Position numbers and translations under genes: made by a program
From: Rhodocyclaceae bacterium
GTDB lineage: Bacteria; Pseudomonadota; Gammaproteobacteria; Burkholderiales; Usitatibacteraceae
Direction: 5' to 3'
Assembly: GCA_020247545.1 (NCBI GenBank)
Contig: JADCIX010000016.1
Coordinates: 1-64,000 of the forward strand
DNA length: 64,000 nucleotides
The notes under the pieces: generated by a model
The model's input: the letters and a program-made list of their open reading frames with translations, nothing else
What the model was told of the DNA's origin: nothing
Databases searched by the model: none
Shown: in pieces, positions 30,404 to 39,585 of the stretch
Position numbering within the stretch: the first letter of the stretch is position 1
Layout of the letters: every line of letters starts with the position of its first letter

Positions 30404-31813
30404 TTAAATCAGCTTCGAGAATGTGGCGCGTTGCCGATCATGCTGTAGGTGACGGTCGAAAATCATCGCCACCGCCCTGACCATGATACGCCCGCGCGGT
30501 GTGACGGTAATCCACGCACCATCCCACTCGATTAGTCCGTCCTTCTGCAGCGTGTCGAGCGCAGCGATCTCAGTCTTGAAATATTGCTTGAAATCGACTA
30601 GGTAAGCTTCTTCGATCGCCTCGACTGATAGTTCAAACTGGCACATCAACGACTGGATGACGCACCGGCGTAGCAGGTCGTCCGCTGTCAGTTCGATGCC
30701 ACGCATTGTCGGCAGCACACCGCGATCAAGACAGTCATAGTATTCATTAAGCGTGCGCACATTCTGGCTATAACTTGGGCCGATCTTGCTGATGGACGAT
30801 ATGCCGAGAGCAACGAGATCACAATCGGGTTGCGTGGAGTAACCCTGAAAATTGCGATGCAACAGCCCCTTTCGAGCCGCCTGCGCAAGGCTGTCATGCG
30901 GCAACGCAAAGTGATCCATGCCAATGTAGATGTAGCCCGCGTTGGTTAGACGACGAATCGCAAGCAGCATGATTTGTAGTTTTGCTTCGGCTGTTGGCAG
31001 GTCGGCTGACAAGATTCGCCGCTGAGGCCGGAAGGCCGTTGGCAGATGCGCGTAGCTATACAGTGCAATCCGATCCGGTTTGAGTGCGATGACACGGTCG
31101 AGCGTGTGGCTGAAACCGATGACATGCTGCTTGGGTAGACCATATATCAAGTCGATGTTGATGGAGGTCATGCCATTACGCCGCGCCGCGTCGATGACCG
31201 CGACGGTCTCCTCCTCCGATTGAATTCGATTCACTGCTTTCTGTACCGCCGGATCGAAGTCTTGTACACCGATGCTTATGCGATTGAAACCCAGCTTGGC
31301 GAGTGTGGCGATTTTTTCCGCGCCGGCGGTTCGCGGATCAATCTCGACGGAGTATTCACCGCTGGCGAGCTCAAAGTGTTGCGAAAGCATCTGCATGAGA
31401 TCGGTGAGCTCTTCCGATGATAGGAATGTCGGCGTGCCACCGCCAAGGTGTAATTGTTCAACCCGTCGTAAACCAGACATCTTTGAAGCGGTCAGCGCGG
31501 CCTCGCGTGCCAAGTAGCGTAGGTACTTGGCGCTACGACCATGGTCGCGGGTGGTGATCTTGTTGCAGCCGCAGTAAAAACAAATTGTGTCGCAGAAGGG
31601 GAGATGTACATATAACGAGATCGGCGCATTGCCGTCACGCAGGGGGCGCTGGCTGAGGGTTTGTTCGTGAGTTTCGGCGGTGTAGGCCTCAACAAATCGG
31701 TCTGCCGTCGGGTAAGACGTGTAACGCGGGCCGCTCTGGTCGTAACGGCGAATTAGATTGGTGTCGATCACGAGGTCGTTGCTCGATTGGTGATGTTTGG
31801 TGATTGAAATCAT
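30404..31813 (-). CDS. hemN: Oxygen-independent coproporphyrinogen III oxidase
   Basis: A 469-residue radical SAM enzyme that decarboxylates coproporphyrinogen III without oxygen. The start region RYDQSGPRYTSYPTADRF is typical of HemN, and the radical-SAM cluster is CDTICFYCGC with CxxxCxxC. The HemN-specific C-terminal domain is present. I chose ATG 31813 because it gives the normal length. The longer frame to 32080 crosses the FNR box and overlaps fnr. It supplies heme for the cbb3 oxidase genes downstream and probably shares a transcript with safE-like, ccoI and ccoS. Confidence 0.95.
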   Translation of the reverse strand: MISITKHHQSSNDLVIDTNLIRRYDQSGPRYTSYPTADRFVEAYTAETHEQTLSQRPLRDGNAPISLYVHLPFCDTICFYCGCNKITTRDHGRSAKYLRYLAREAALTASKMSGLRRVEQLHLGGGTPTFLSSEELTDLMQMLSQHFELASGEYSVEIDPRTAGAEKIATLAKLGFNRISIGVQDFDPAVQKAVNRIQSEEETVAVIDAARRNGMTSINIDLIYGLPKQHVIGFSHTLDRVIALKPDRIALYSYAHLPTAFRPQRRILSADLPTAEAKLQIMLLAIRRLTNAGYIYIGMDHFALPHDSLAQAARKGLLHRNFQGYSTQPDCDLVALGISSISKIGPSYSQNVRTLNEYYDCLDRGVLPTMRGIELTADDLLRRCVIQSLMCQFELSVEAIEEAYLVDFKQYFKTEIAALDTLQKDGLIEWDGAWITVTPRGRIMVRAVAMIFDRHLQHDRQRATFSKLI

Positions 31814-31887
31814 GTAGATGAATATCTGAACGGTGACGATTCTGCCCAGCTTGGGTAGAATAATGATCATGTGGCCCGTAGCGGTGT

Positions 31888-31901
31888 TGATGTGGATCAA
31901 A
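31888..31901. promoter_or_regulatory. FNR box between hemN and fnr
   Basis: TTGAT-GTGG-ATCAA is a perfect FNR consensus. Towards hemN, the -10 expected 22 nt beyond the box is filled by a CATTATT sequence, as in a class II FNR promoter, leaving a leader of about 40 nt. Towards fnr (ATG at 31956) no such -10 is seen, so the box may repress fnr itself. Confidence 0.82.
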
Positions 31902-31955
31902 CGCCGTTCGGACAATCGGGGCACGCCATTTAACTGTTGAGCTCCCCAATACCCT

Positions 31956-32705
31956 ATGTCGACCAACCTGAATGCAATGCATGCGCGACTTGACTTGGGC
32001 GCGCTCAAAACCGCCTGTGCGGCTTGTAACTTGCGCGAGATTTGTCTTCCGGCGGGGCTTTCCCCGCAGGAAATCGACAAACTAGATCATTTGGTCTACG
32101 TGCGCAGGAAAATAAAGCGCGGTGAAGCGTTGTATCGTGCCGGTACGGCGTTCGACGCGATTTATGCGGTTCGCAGCGGTTTCTTCAAGACTCGGGTGAC
32201 GACGCAGGATGGGCGCGATCAAGTCACCGGATTTTCCATGGCGGGTGAAATTCTGGGGATGGATGGCATCAGCCACGATGAATACACCTGTGATGCGATT
32301 GCACTGGAAGACAGTGAGATCTGCACCATCCCCTACTCGCAATTAGAGAAACTATCGATAGAAGTACCCTCACTGCAGCGACACTTCCATAAAGTCATGA
32401 GCCGCGAGATCGTCCGAGAGAACGGTGTCATGATGCTGCTCGGCGTGATGCGCGCCGAAGAGCGGCTCGCGGCGTTTTTGCTCAATCTTTCGCAACGACT
32501 TAGCGCGCGCGGCTATTCCCCGCTCGAATTTAACTTGCGAATGACCAGAGAAGAGATCGGCAGCTATCTGGGCATGAAACTGGAGACCGTGAGCCGATCA
32601 TTTTCCAAGTTTCAGGCCGACGGCTTAATCGCGGTCGACCAAAAATACATCCGCCTACAAGATATCGACGGCTTGCGCGAAATTTACGCGCACCACACAC
32701 GCTAA
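31956..32705 (+). CDS. fnr: FNR/ANR-type oxygen-sensing transcription regulator
   Basis: A 249-residue Crp/FNR regulator. The four iron-sulfur cysteines are in place: Cys21, Cys24 and Cys30 (CAACNLREIC) and Cys112 (YTCDAIALE). A cNMP-like sensor domain follows, then a dimer helix and the helix-turn-helix MTREEIGSYLGMKLETVSRSFS with the E-SR recognition residues of FNR. It should be active without oxygen and bind TTGAT-N4-ATCAA. Three such boxes are in this window, at ccoN, hemN/fnr and usp. Confidence 0.95.
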   Translation: MSTNLNAMHARLDLGALKTACAACNLREICLPAGLSPQEIDKLDHLVYVRRKIKRGEALYRAGTAFDAIYAVRSGFFKTRVTTQDGRDQVTGFSMAGEILGMDGISHDEYTCDAIALEDSEICTIPYSQLEKLSIEVPSLQRHFHKVMSREIVRENGVMMLLGVMRAEERLAAFLLNLSQRLSARGYSPLEFNLRMTREEIGSYLGMKLETVSRSFSKFQADGLIAVDQKYIRLQDIDGLREIYAHHTR

Positions 32706-32725
32706 CGCGAGTTTGTGCCTGCCGA

Positions 32726-33163
32726 CTAACGGCAAACCAGCACTGGCACCTTCGAATGGGTCAGCACTTTTGTGGTTTCACTGCCAAGCAGCATCGCGGA
32801 CAATCCGCGTCGACCGTGAGACGCCATGACGATGAGATCGCATTTGCGTTTTTTTGCCAAATTGATGATGGCCTCATGAGGCTGGTCCGATGTAACTGAA
32901 GTGAATTCGAATGGCGCATCCTTCAATTGCTTGACTGCGCGGGCCTTGATCGCATCTGATCGCTTCTGAATCATCTTGTCCCACTGTTTTGTCGACACCG
33001 GGGTGACCATGTAGCCCTCGCCACCAATCATGGTCGGAAACTCGGGGAGTGCCGTCATCACGGTAAGCTTCGCACTACCGCTTGCGGCGAGTTTGCTCGC
33101 GTAGCTCAATGCCTTTAGCGAGAGCTTGGTGCCATCAACAGGAACCAGAATGGACTTAAACAC
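32726..33163 (-). CDS. Universal stress protein, UspA family
   Basis: A 145-residue single-domain universal stress protein. It begins MFKSILVPVDGTKLSLKA and has the nucleotide-binding end ASHGRRGLSAMLLGSETTKVL followed by VPVLVCR. UspA-type proteins support survival under energy or oxygen stress. The gene has a perfect FNR box 61 nt upstream with a matching -10, so it is likely induced without oxygen. Confidence 0.92.
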   Translation of the reverse strand: MFKSILVPVDGTKLSLKALSYASKLAASGSAKLTVMTALPEFPTMIGGEGYMVTPVSTKQWDKMIQKRSDAIKARAVKQLKDAPFEFTSVTSDQPHEAIINLAKKRKCDLIVMASHGRRGLSAMLLGSETTKVLTHSKVPVLVCR

Positions 33164-33223
33164 GGTGCGACCCCCTTACAAGTTAACGATAGCCTAATAT
33201 TACGCCTGTGAAGACGCGGGGGG

Positions 33224-33237
33224 TTGATATTGATCAA
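33224..33237 (-). promoter_or_regulatory. FNR box upstream of the universal stress gene
   Basis: TTGAT-ATTG-ATCAA is a perfect FNR consensus. On the minus strand the bases 21-26 nt beyond it read TAATAT, a good -10 element at the class II distance, and the usp ATG follows at 33163. Confidence 0.82.
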
Positions 33238-33410
33238 CTCGGGTGAATCTAGCCTGAACTTCTCATTGGGGCACCTTCGAAAGCGGGTGGGTGTGTGAGC
33301 GATTCTTGCCCGACCGACCACGGTATAGCATGCTGTTTCAAGCGACGAGGGCGCGTGTTGGTCATGGTAAGGTGCGGCTTTGTGCTTGCCCGAACAAAAT
33401 CAGATCACAG

Positions 33411-34040
33411 ATGAGCAAAGCGTTTACCAAAGAAACCGATGCAGACGACGATGATGATGACGGCGTGGGCAGTGGAGCGCCCGTCCCCGTTGGGGCGAAA
33501 AACTACATCACCCCCGGCGGCCATCAACGTTTGCGTGACGAGTTACGTTACCTGCTCGACCGTGAACGCCCGGCGGTGACATCTGCCGTGTCGTGGGCGG
33601 CAAAAAATGGTGACCGATCAGAAAACGCCGACTATCAATACGGTAAGAAGCGTCTGCGGGAAATTGATCGCCGGATTCGTTTCCTAACCAAAAGGCTCGA
33701 TAACGCCGAGGTGGTTGATCCGCTCACGCCGCGCGACGAAGAAGTGGCTGATCGTATCTTTTTTGGCGCGACCGTGGTCTATTCGAATGCGACTGGACTG
33801 GAAAAAACAGTCACCATTGTCGGCATTGATGAGCTCGATCTCGCGCGCAACTACATCACCTGGATTTCGCCGTTGGCGCGTGCGCTGTTGAAAGCCCGCG
33901 AAGGTGACAGCGTGATGCTGCACGCGCCGGGCGGCCGTGAGGAGCTCGAAATTCTGGAGGTGCGTTACGAGGCTGTCGAGATCGATGCGTTTGTCCCGCA
34001 GGCACCGATTAGCCTGAATGTGGTGAAGCCGCAGGAGTAA
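33411..34040 (+). CDS. greB: Transcription elongation factor GreB
   Basis: A 209-residue Gre factor, which stimulates RNA cleavage in backtracked RNA polymerase. The N-terminal coiled coil contains the catalytic acidic tip as NGDRSENADYQYGKKRLREIDRRI, with Asp and Glu in place, and the C-terminal globular domain ends near VVKPQE. GreB rather than GreA is suggested by the RSENADYQYGKKRLREIDRR form. An unusual run of Asp (DADDDDDDG) stands near the N-terminus, before the conserved YITPGG. I chose the ATG at 33411; the frame before it is not conserved. Confidence 0.92.
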   Translation: MSKAFTKETDADDDDDDGVGSGAPVPVGAKNYITPGGHQRLRDELRYLLDRERPAVTSAVSWAAKNGDRSENADYQYGKKRLREIDRRIRFLTKRLDNAEVVDPLTPRDEEVADRIFFGATVVYSNATGLEKTVTIVGIDELDLARNYITWISPLARALLKAREGDSVMLHAPGGREELEILEVRYEAVEIDAFVPQAPISLNVVKPQE

Positions 34041-34088
34041 CCAAAACTTCCCTATCCACGGGCATCTTCAAGCCAAAAGTGCTGAAAT

Positions 34089-34109
34089 CGCCCGTTGGAC
34101 GGGCGTCTT
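34089..34109 (+). terminator. Possible terminator after greB
   Basis: A six-base stem CGCCCG/CGGGCG with a five-base loop is followed by TCTTG, about 50 nt after the greB stop. The T-run is weak. Confidence 0.35.
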
Positions 34110-34121
34110 GCAGGTTTGCAC

Positions 34122-34375
34122 CTAGCGCATGATGAGCTTAAGAAGTTCCTCACGCGAGAGCTGATGGTGGCTCTCAACCGCTGCCAAGATTGCGGCGAGG
34201 GTGCCAATCCTGAGCGGGTAATGCAACGCTACGGTAAGGTGGTGCGTGGTGGGTTGTTCAGTGGTCAACCTTACGTGACTGCCGGTTTGGCGGGTAACCG
34301 CGTAACCGCGTAACCTAAAGCCGCTAGCCCACGGATGAGCGCTGTGCCCGATAAATCACGAGGAATGTGGGGCAT
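34122..34375 (-). pseudogene. hicA: hicA-like mRNA interferase toxin, frameshifted
   Basis: From the ATG at 34375 the frame reads MPHIPRDLSGTALIRGLAAL then GYAVTR and meets a stop at 34271-34273 after 34 residues. In another frame the rest of HicA continues without a break: QTGSHVRLTTEQPTTHH, then ending SREELLKLIMR and a stop at 34122. The join holds an 8-bp tandem duplication (plus strand GTAACCGC at 34294-34301 and 34302-34309, partial third copy to 34315). Removing one copy restores 81 continuous codons including the catalytic His of TGSH. It follows the antitoxin gene by 6 nt. The toxin is therefore probably inactive unless the repeat slips back. Confidence 0.88.
34294..34315. repeat. 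8-bp tandem repeat inside hicA
   Basis: GTAACCGC occurs twice and is followed by GTAACC, making 2.75 copies. One copy fewer restores the hicA frame. Short direct repeats like this can change copy number by slippage. Confidence 0.9.
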
Positions 34376-34381
34376 CCGCTC

Positions 34382-34588
34382 TCAGGCCGCAATCACTTCA
34401 TCATGCGTGAAATGCAAGCGAATCAATTTGGGCGCTTGGCCAGCGTCGAAATGGCATCTCACAGCGCCACGCACCCTCTCGTGTAAGCTCGGAAGGTCGT
34501 CAGCTTCTGTAAAGATATCAGCAGCAAATGCCTTTGCTGAAAAGCCGCCTTCGAGCGCAGTCTCAACCAGGAAAAGAATTTCGTTCAA
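34382..34588 (-). CDS. HicB-like antitoxin (often labelled 2-oxoisovalerate dehydrogenase)
   Basis: A 68-residue small protein with a short beta-rich fold: LNEILFLVETALEGGFSAKA, then FAADIFTEADDL, VRGAVRCHFD and PKLIRLHFTHDEVIA. This is the small HicB-type partner that precedes hicA in many proteobacteria and is often misnamed after 2-oxoisovalerate dehydrogenase. I chose TTG 34588 because homologues start MNEI and GAAAGGG lies before it; ATG 34606 is an alternative adding six residues. It is intact while the hicA gene 6 nt downstream is frameshifted. It would neutralise the toxin and likely autoregulate, as in known HicAB pairs. Confidence 0.78.
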   Translation of the reverse strand: MNEILFLVETALEGGFSAKAFAADIFTEADDLPSLHERVRGAVRCHFDAGQAPKLIRLHFTHDEVIAA

Positions 34589-34606
34589 ATGCCCTTTCGA
34601 TATCAT

Positions 34607-34961
34607 CGATTACCGTTTTGGAAGAAGCGTGAAAAATGGGATAGCCCACTCCGCATAGTCCTAGTATAAGCAACGCTAGGCCGAATAGACATCAGCGGCT
34701 TAGCCGCGTCGAGCCACTCGACGAAGCGGCTGTCAAGAGGGGTAGTTTTGCTGAACGGGGGAGCGCGAAGCGCCAACTTAATCGGCAGGGGCATTCGCCC
34801 CTAGCCGAATAAGTTGTAGCTCCCTCTCTCACCCCGGAAGGCTACAATGCAGCGGGCCTAGCATACGATTCCCAAATTAACGTCCGCAAGACATGCATGC
34901 CGAAGGGCGGGCGGTTTCAGACATAAATGCTCGGATGCCCGTCCCATATGGGGTTTGGTAG
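34607..34961. repeat. Palindrome-rich spacer between hicB-like gene and phn operon
   Basis: No gene is seen in this 355-nt stretch, but several inverted repeats are. 34660-34680: CCTAG/CTAGG. 34702-34731: nested stem AGCCGCGTCGAG pairing with CTCGAC and GCGGCT, with a bulge of three. 34774-34816: large hairpin CAACTTAatCGGCaGGGGC around ATTC, nearly fully paired. 34814-34847: TTGTAGC/GCTACAA. The 34774-34816 hairpin could end the phn transcript but has no U-run. I tested the sequence against the attC core consensus and it does not fit. Confidence 0.55.
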
Positions 34962-35762
34962 TTAGATTATTCGTCGGCGAATTGCGCTCACCACAATCTC
35001 AGCGATGATCACCACAACAAAGATCGTCGAGAGAACCACCGCGACTTGATCCCAGCGGAACAAATTCATCGCGGTATCCATCGCCATGCCGATACCACCC
35101 GCGCCCACCAGCCCGAGCACGGCCGATTCGCGCACGTTGATATCCCAGCGAAACAGTGCGATGGAGACGAACGACGGCATGACTTGCGGCCAATAGCCTT
35201 TGATGAATACCGACGCCTTTGATGCGCCGGTTGCCGTCAGCGCATCAATCGGGCCGCGATGCGCTTCTTCCAGCGCTTCGCCGAGCAATTTGCCGACGAA
35301 CCCAATCGAGCGAAACGCAATTGCCATCGTGCCGGCCATCGCCCCCGGGCCGAAGATGGCGATAAATAGCAGCGCCCACACCAGTGTGTTCACCGAACGA
35401 CTCGACACAAGGATCAATTGCGCGAGCATGTTTAGGGATTTGATCGGCACCACATTTCGCGCCGCCACGATGCCGACCGGGATCGACATGGCGAGTGATA
35501 ACAAGGTGCCGAGGGTGGCGATGTTGAGCGTTTCAATTAACGCCGCTTGAACGGACTTTTGGTAGTAGGCCGTATCCATCGGCCACATACGCTGGAAGAA
35601 GTCGGCGAGTTGCTCCGGCGCATCGTAAAGAAATTCGGGAATGATCTCGATGTTCTTCAACGAGAACACCATCGCGGCGACCGACAAAAAGTAGAACGCG
35701 AAACGCAGAAACCGCTGCTCGGGGGTGAAACGATCCCACCGCCGATTCATCGTCGCGTTCAT
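34962..35762 (-). CDS. phnE: Phosphonate-type ABC transporter permease (second)
   Basis: A 266-residue PhnE-family permease with about six helices and the EAA-type loop EALEEAHRGPIDALTATGASK. It is the last gene of the operon and overlaps the first permease gene by 4 nt (ATGA). With PhnC it forms the membrane part of an importer for phosphonates or other phosphorus oxyanions. It is shorter at the N-terminus than the other permease. Confidence 0.9.
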   Translation of the reverse strand: MNATMNRRWDRFTPEQRFLRFAFYFLSVAAMVFSLKNIEIIPEFLYDAPEQLADFFQRMWPMDTAYYQKSVQAALIETLNIATLGTLLSLAMSIPVGIVAARNVVPIKSLNMLAQLILVSSRSVNTLVWALLFIAIFGPGAMAGTMAIAFRSIGFVGKLLGEALEEAHRGPIDALTATGASKASVFIKGYWPQVMPSFVSIALFRWDINVRESAVLGLVGAGGIGMAMDTAMNLFRWDQVAVVLSTIFVVVIIAEIVVSAIRRRII

Positions 35763-36652
35763 GACGCCCCCAACGCAGCGGACTTCTCGCGGGACAGTTT
35801 GGCGACACGTCGATTGCGCAAGTAATCGAGCAAGGCGAGATTGTCATTGAACAACGCGCGAACGTAGTTCGAGACAACTTCGGCCGTGACGATGAGCGCG
35901 ATGACGGAAAGCAGAATCGCGCAGACAAAGTCATAGTCGAATCGCTGGAAAGCCGAGAACAGGCTGCCACCGATGCCTCCTGCTCCAACGATGCCAATCA
36001 TCGTTGAATGGCGCAGGTTGGAATCGAACTGATACGAGGCAAAACCCAAGAACCGCGAAAATACTTGCGGTATCACGCCATAGATCAAGACAGCAAAAAA
36101 CCCCGCACCGGAGGCACGTACGGCCTCAACTTGTTTCGGCGAAATTTCCTCAATGGCTTCGGCGAAGAGTTTGGAGATGAAGCCGATCGACCCCACCACC
36201 AGCGCGCCGATCCCGGCGACGGCACCGAAGCCAACGGCCTTCACAAAAATGATGGCGATCACCACTTCATGAAATGAGCGGCACACTGCAATAAGCGCAC
36301 GCGCCGGCCAAACCACCCACGGTGGCATGAGATTGCGCGCAGCAAGAAGTCCGATCGGAAGCGACAAACCGATGCCAATCACGGTGGCGATTACGGCAAT
36401 TTGGATACTTTCGAGCAGGCCTTTGGTGATCATCTCCACTTTTTCCGCGCTGAAATTCGGCGGAAACATCCGGCCCAGAAATTTTTGGCCAGCGCTGAGG
36501 CCATCAACAAAACGTGCCCACGTCACATCGAGCTGACCCATTGCCCAAACGACATAGACAGCCAACAGGATGAAGCCGATACGAAGTGGCCATTTGGGGA
36601 TGAAGGCGACGCGAGCTACATTCAAGGCGTGGGCGGAGTCTCGATCGCTCAC
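35759..36652 (-). CDS. phnE: Phosphonate-type ABC transporter permease (first)
   Basis: A 297-residue PhnE-family permease with about six helices. The ATPase-contact loop is [20 protein letters not shown], and [22 protein letters not shown] near the end is the typical PhnE C-terminal motif. It is coupled to phnC upstream (overlap 36649-36652) and to the second permease downstream. The two permeases probably form a heterodimer. Confidence 0.92.
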   Translation of the reverse strand: MSDRDSAHALNVARVAFIPKWPLRIGFILLAVYVVWAMGQLDVTWARFVDGLSAGQKFLGRMFPPNFSAEKVEMITKGLLESIQIAVIATVIGIGLSLPIGLLAARNLMPPWVVWPARALIAVCRSFHEVVIAIIFVKAVGFGAVAGIGALVVGSIGFISKLFAEAIEEISPKQVEAVRASGAGFFAVLIYGVIPQVFSRFLGFASYQFDSNLRHSTMIGIVGAGGIGGSLFSAFQRFDYDFVCAILLSVIALIVTAEVVSNYVRALFNDNLALLDYLRNRRVAKLSREKSAALGAS

Positions 36653-37419
36653 TCTAGCCAGTCCTCGCCGCCGTAGATTTCTTTGAGGTGGTCATCGGTG
36701 AGTTCGGCTGGGCTTCCATTGAATACGACCCTGCCGCCAGTCATACCGATCATGCGCTGGCAGAAACGTTTGGCTAGTGCGACGTTGTGGATATTGACGA
36801 TCACCGGAATGTTCCGGCACCCTGCCATGTCGGCCATGATCTCCATGATCTCAACCGACGTTTTAGGGTCGAGCGATGAAGTAGGTTCGTCTGCCAGCAG
36901 AATTTCCGGGCGTTGCATGATGGCGCGGGCGATGCCAACCCGCTGACGCTGGCCGCCTGACAATCCATCCGCCCGCTGATTAACAAAATTGCCAAGCCCG
37001 ACTGCGTCGAGCAACGCAAACGCCTCGTCGATATCTTCTTGCGGAAATTTGCGCAGCCATGCTTTGAATGCCGACACATAACCCAAACGACCCGTGAGCA
37101 CATTTTCCATGACGGTCAGTCGCTCGACCAAGTTGTATTCTTGAAAGATCATGCCGATGCGGCGTCGCGCTTCACGCAGCGGCACACCGGAGAGTTGGGC
37201 GAGGTCTTGACCTTGGAACAGAATTTGCCCGGAGGTAGGATCGATCAAACGATTGATGCAACGGATCAACGTGGATTTGCCGGTGCCCGAGGGGCCGATG
37301 ATGGCGGTGATGCCGTCGCCGGGAATATCGAGGTCGATGCCGTTGAGAACGGGAACGCCTTTTTTGTATTCCTTGGTGAGTCCGCGAATTTGGATGGAAC
37401 GATTATTGGTGGCGGTCAT
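36649..37419 (-). CDS. phnC: Phosphonate-type ABC transporter ATPase
   Basis: A 256-residue ABC ATPase. Walker A is GPSGTGKST, the Q-loop region [12 protein letters not shown], the signature [15 protein letters not shown], Walker [13 protein letters not shown], and the switch His lies in [11 protein letters not shown]. Similarity is to PhnC. It lies between the three binding-protein genes and the permease genes. Confidence 0.93.
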   Translation of the reverse strand: MTATNNRSIQIRGLTKEYKKGVPVLNGIDLDIPGDGITAIIGPSGTGKSTLIRCINRLIDPTSGQILFQGQDLAQLSGVPLREARRRIGMIFQEYNLVERLTVMENVLTGRLGYVSAFKAWLRKFPQEDIDEAFALLDAVGLGNFVNQRADGLSGGQRQRVGIARAIMQRPEILLADEPTSSLDPKTSVEIMEIMADMAGCRNIPVIVNIHNVALAKRFCQRMIGMTGGRVVFNGSPAELTDDHLKEIYGGEDWLE

Positions 37420-37435
37420 GACCGATGTTTGATTA

Positions 37436-38482
37436 TTACTTCTTGGAAGATGGGCTTGTCGCTGGTGCGTTAGTCGATTTAGCCTCGTTAGCCTTGCGTT
37501 TGTCGAAAGCCGCGCGAGTGAATGCGTCGCCGCTTACATCCGCCACCTTTCGAACCGGCTCATAGTCACGTTTGTAGTCGAGGGGGACAAATCGATTTGT
37601 ACCACGGAACGCCGTGGTGAGTTCATCCGGAAATTTGAATTCGAAGGTACAAGAGACAATCTTGTCGCGCAACGCCGGTGCGAGATCGTGCACCATGGCC
37701 AAACTGCCGGCGGGGAAGGGCGCGCTCTTGTAGATGACGCGAAGCTGGCCGTCTTTCACCGCGCCGCGCTGGATCATACGGATCAATACATCATCCGCAA
37801 TCGCCGCCGCGTCGTAGTCGCCGTTAATCACGCTCATGATGGAGTTGTCGTGTTTGCCGGAATAGAGCACCTTGTAGTCTTTGTCCGGCACCAGCCCTTC
37901 GTCTGGAAACAACGCACGCGGCGCGAGGTTGCCTGAGTTCGATGACGGGGAGACGTGTGCAACGCGCTTGCCGACCAGATCCCGAAGATTCTTGTAGGGG
38001 CTGTCGGCGCGCACCACCATCACCAAGTGATAGGCCATCAGCGTGGGCTTGTTGTTGATGAGGTTACCGTGAATGGCGAATGGATGCGCCCCCGCCACGT
38101 TGACGGCAAACGGCGTGTCGCCTGCGGCGAGCAGGCTCATTTGAATGCGCCCGGAGCGCATGGCTTCAATCGTGGCCGCGCTCGAATGCACTTGCAGAAA
38201 CCGCATGGGACGACCGAGGCACTGCGACATGAACTGCACGTAGGGCGACCACATTTTCTCGTAGGTCGCGGTGTCTTCCTGCGGCGAGTAGCTCAGCAGA
38301 ATCGTCTTCGGGTTCTTGAGCTTTGACGCGTCTTTGGGCGCATCCGCGATGAGATTTTGGTTTTCATCGCAGTAGATGGTATCGAGGTCGCCGCGAAACT
38401 TGCACGTTTCATCCGCCCGCGCGGCCGTCGTTACCAGCAGCGCGGCAGCAAAGGCCACGCCAATTTTGAAGACTGCGATCAT
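37436..38482 (-). CDS. phnD: PhnD-like phosphonate/phosphite-binding protein (third in operon)
   Basis: A 348-residue periplasmic binding protein with a signal peptide (cleavage near ARADETC). After that come the shared start [37 protein letters not shown], and [20 protein letters not shown], which forms part of the oxyanion pocket in PhnD-type proteins. Its ATG overlaps the stop of the second phnD (38479-38482). The gene is 17 nt upstream of phnC. The three copies are full-length and clearly paralogous. Ligands may differ. Confidence 0.88.
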   Translation of the reverse strand: MIAVFKIGVAFAAALLVTTAARADETCKFRGDLDTIYCDENQNLIADAPKDASKLKNPKTILLSYSPQEDTATYEKMWSPYVQFMSQCLGRPMRFLQVHSSAATIEAMRSGRIQMSLLAAGDTPFAVNVAGAHPFAIHGNLINNKPTLMAYHLVMVVRADSPYKNLRDLVGKRVAHVSPSSNSGNLAPRALFPDEGLVPDKDYKVLYSGKHDNSIMSVINGDYDAAAIADDVLIRMIQRGAVKDGQLRVIYKSAPFPAGSLAMVHDLAPALRDKIVSCTFEFKFPDELTTAFRGTNRFVPLDYKRDYEPVRKVADVSGDAFTRAAFDKRKANEAKSTNAPATSPSSKK

Positions 38483-39570
38483 TTCGTGCCGCCTTGCGCG
38501 CTTTGTGACTTTGCCGCTTCGGCTTCGCGAGCCATGCGCTTATCGTAAGCGGCGCGGTTAAAGCTCTCACCGCCGGCCTCGGCGACTTTTCTGACCAACT
38601 CAAAATCCTTTTGGTAGTTCAGCGGCCAAAAACGATCAGCGCCTTGGAATGCCTTGATCAGGTCCGGCGTGAATTTGAAGCTCATGGTGCAATCGGTGAG
38701 TTTCTTTTGCAGCTCCGGCACGAGATCGTGCGCCATCACCATGCTGCCGTTGGGGAAGGGCTTGGAGCGATAGATGATCCTGAGCTCGTCCGGCTTCACG
38801 ATGCCACGCTGCATCATCCGGTCGAGCACGTCGTCCGCAATCGCGGCAGCGTCGTAGTCGCCTGACTGCACGCCGGCAATCGAGCTATCGTGTTTACCCG
38901 AATAGAGTACCTTGTAGTCTTTGTCCGGCACCAAGCCTTCGGCTGGAAACAGCGCGCGCGGCGCGAGATTGCCAGAGTTCGACGACGGTGCGGCGTGCGC
39001 CACACGCTTGCCGGCGAGGTCCTTGAGTGACTTGAACGGACTATTCTTTTTCACAACCACCGCGAGGTGGTAGCCGGTTGGCCCGTTGGCATCACCGCGA
39101 ATCGCAAATGGCTGGGCACCGGCAATATTGACGGCGAACGGCGTATCGCCGGACGAGAGTGTGGAAAGCGTGATGCGGCCCGAACGAATCGCTTCGACTG
39201 TCGCCGCCGGCGAATGCACTTGGAAGAATCGCGTTTTCTTGCCAGTGCACTGCGACATGTGGTTCACATATGGTTGCCACAGCCGCTCGTAGGCCTGGGC
39301 GTCTTCCTGCGGCGTGTAGCTCATCAGAATGGTCGACGGGTTCTTGCGCTTGGCGGGGTCAATCGGCAAATCCGCCAACAGGTCTTTGTTTTGGTCGCAG
39401 TAAATCTCATCAAGGTCGCCGCGATTGGTACAGGTTTGCGCCGATGCGACGCCGACGCCAGATAGCGCCAAGGCCATTGCCACCGCCATAACCACTACCG
39501 CGCCAGTCCTTGAGCCGACCGCGCGGCGCTGGCCACCAAGACCCGATGTCATCGATGCATTCTGCGGCAC
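38479..39570 (-). CDS. phnD: PhnD-like phosphonate/phosphite-binding protein (second in operon)
   Basis: A 363-residue paralogue of the neighbouring binding proteins, with a longer N-terminal head before the signal helix. Shared blocks: [57 protein letters not shown] and [20 protein letters not shown]. The start is probably GTG 39570, which has a GGGAG ribosome site at 8 nt; ATG 39552 is an alternative. It follows the first phnD by 15 nt. Confidence 0.88.
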   Translation of the reverse strand: MPQNASMTSGLGGQRRAVGSRTGAVVVMAVAMALALSGVGVASAQTCTNRGDLDEIYCDQNKDLLADLPIDPAKRKNPSTILMSYTPQEDAQAYERLWQPYVNHMSQCTGKKTRFFQVHSPAATVEAIRSGRITLSTLSSGDTPFAVNIAGAQPFAIRGDANGPTGYHLAVVVKKNSPFKSLKDLAGKRVAHAAPSSNSGNLAPRALFPAEGLVPDKDYKVLYSGKHDSSIAGVQSGDYDAAAIADDVLDRMMQRGIVKPDELRIIYRSKPFPNGSMVMAHDLVPELQKKLTDCTMSFKFTPDLIKAFQGADRFWPLNYQKDFELVRKVAEAGGESFNRAAYDKRMAREAEAAKSQSAQGGTK

Positions 39571-39585
39571 AACGTTCTCCCGTGA

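Noticed and set aside
34680-34850. Integron attC site
   Set aside because: The large palindromes suggested attC, but the GTTRRRY / RYYYAAC core sites are not at the ends and no integrase is seen.
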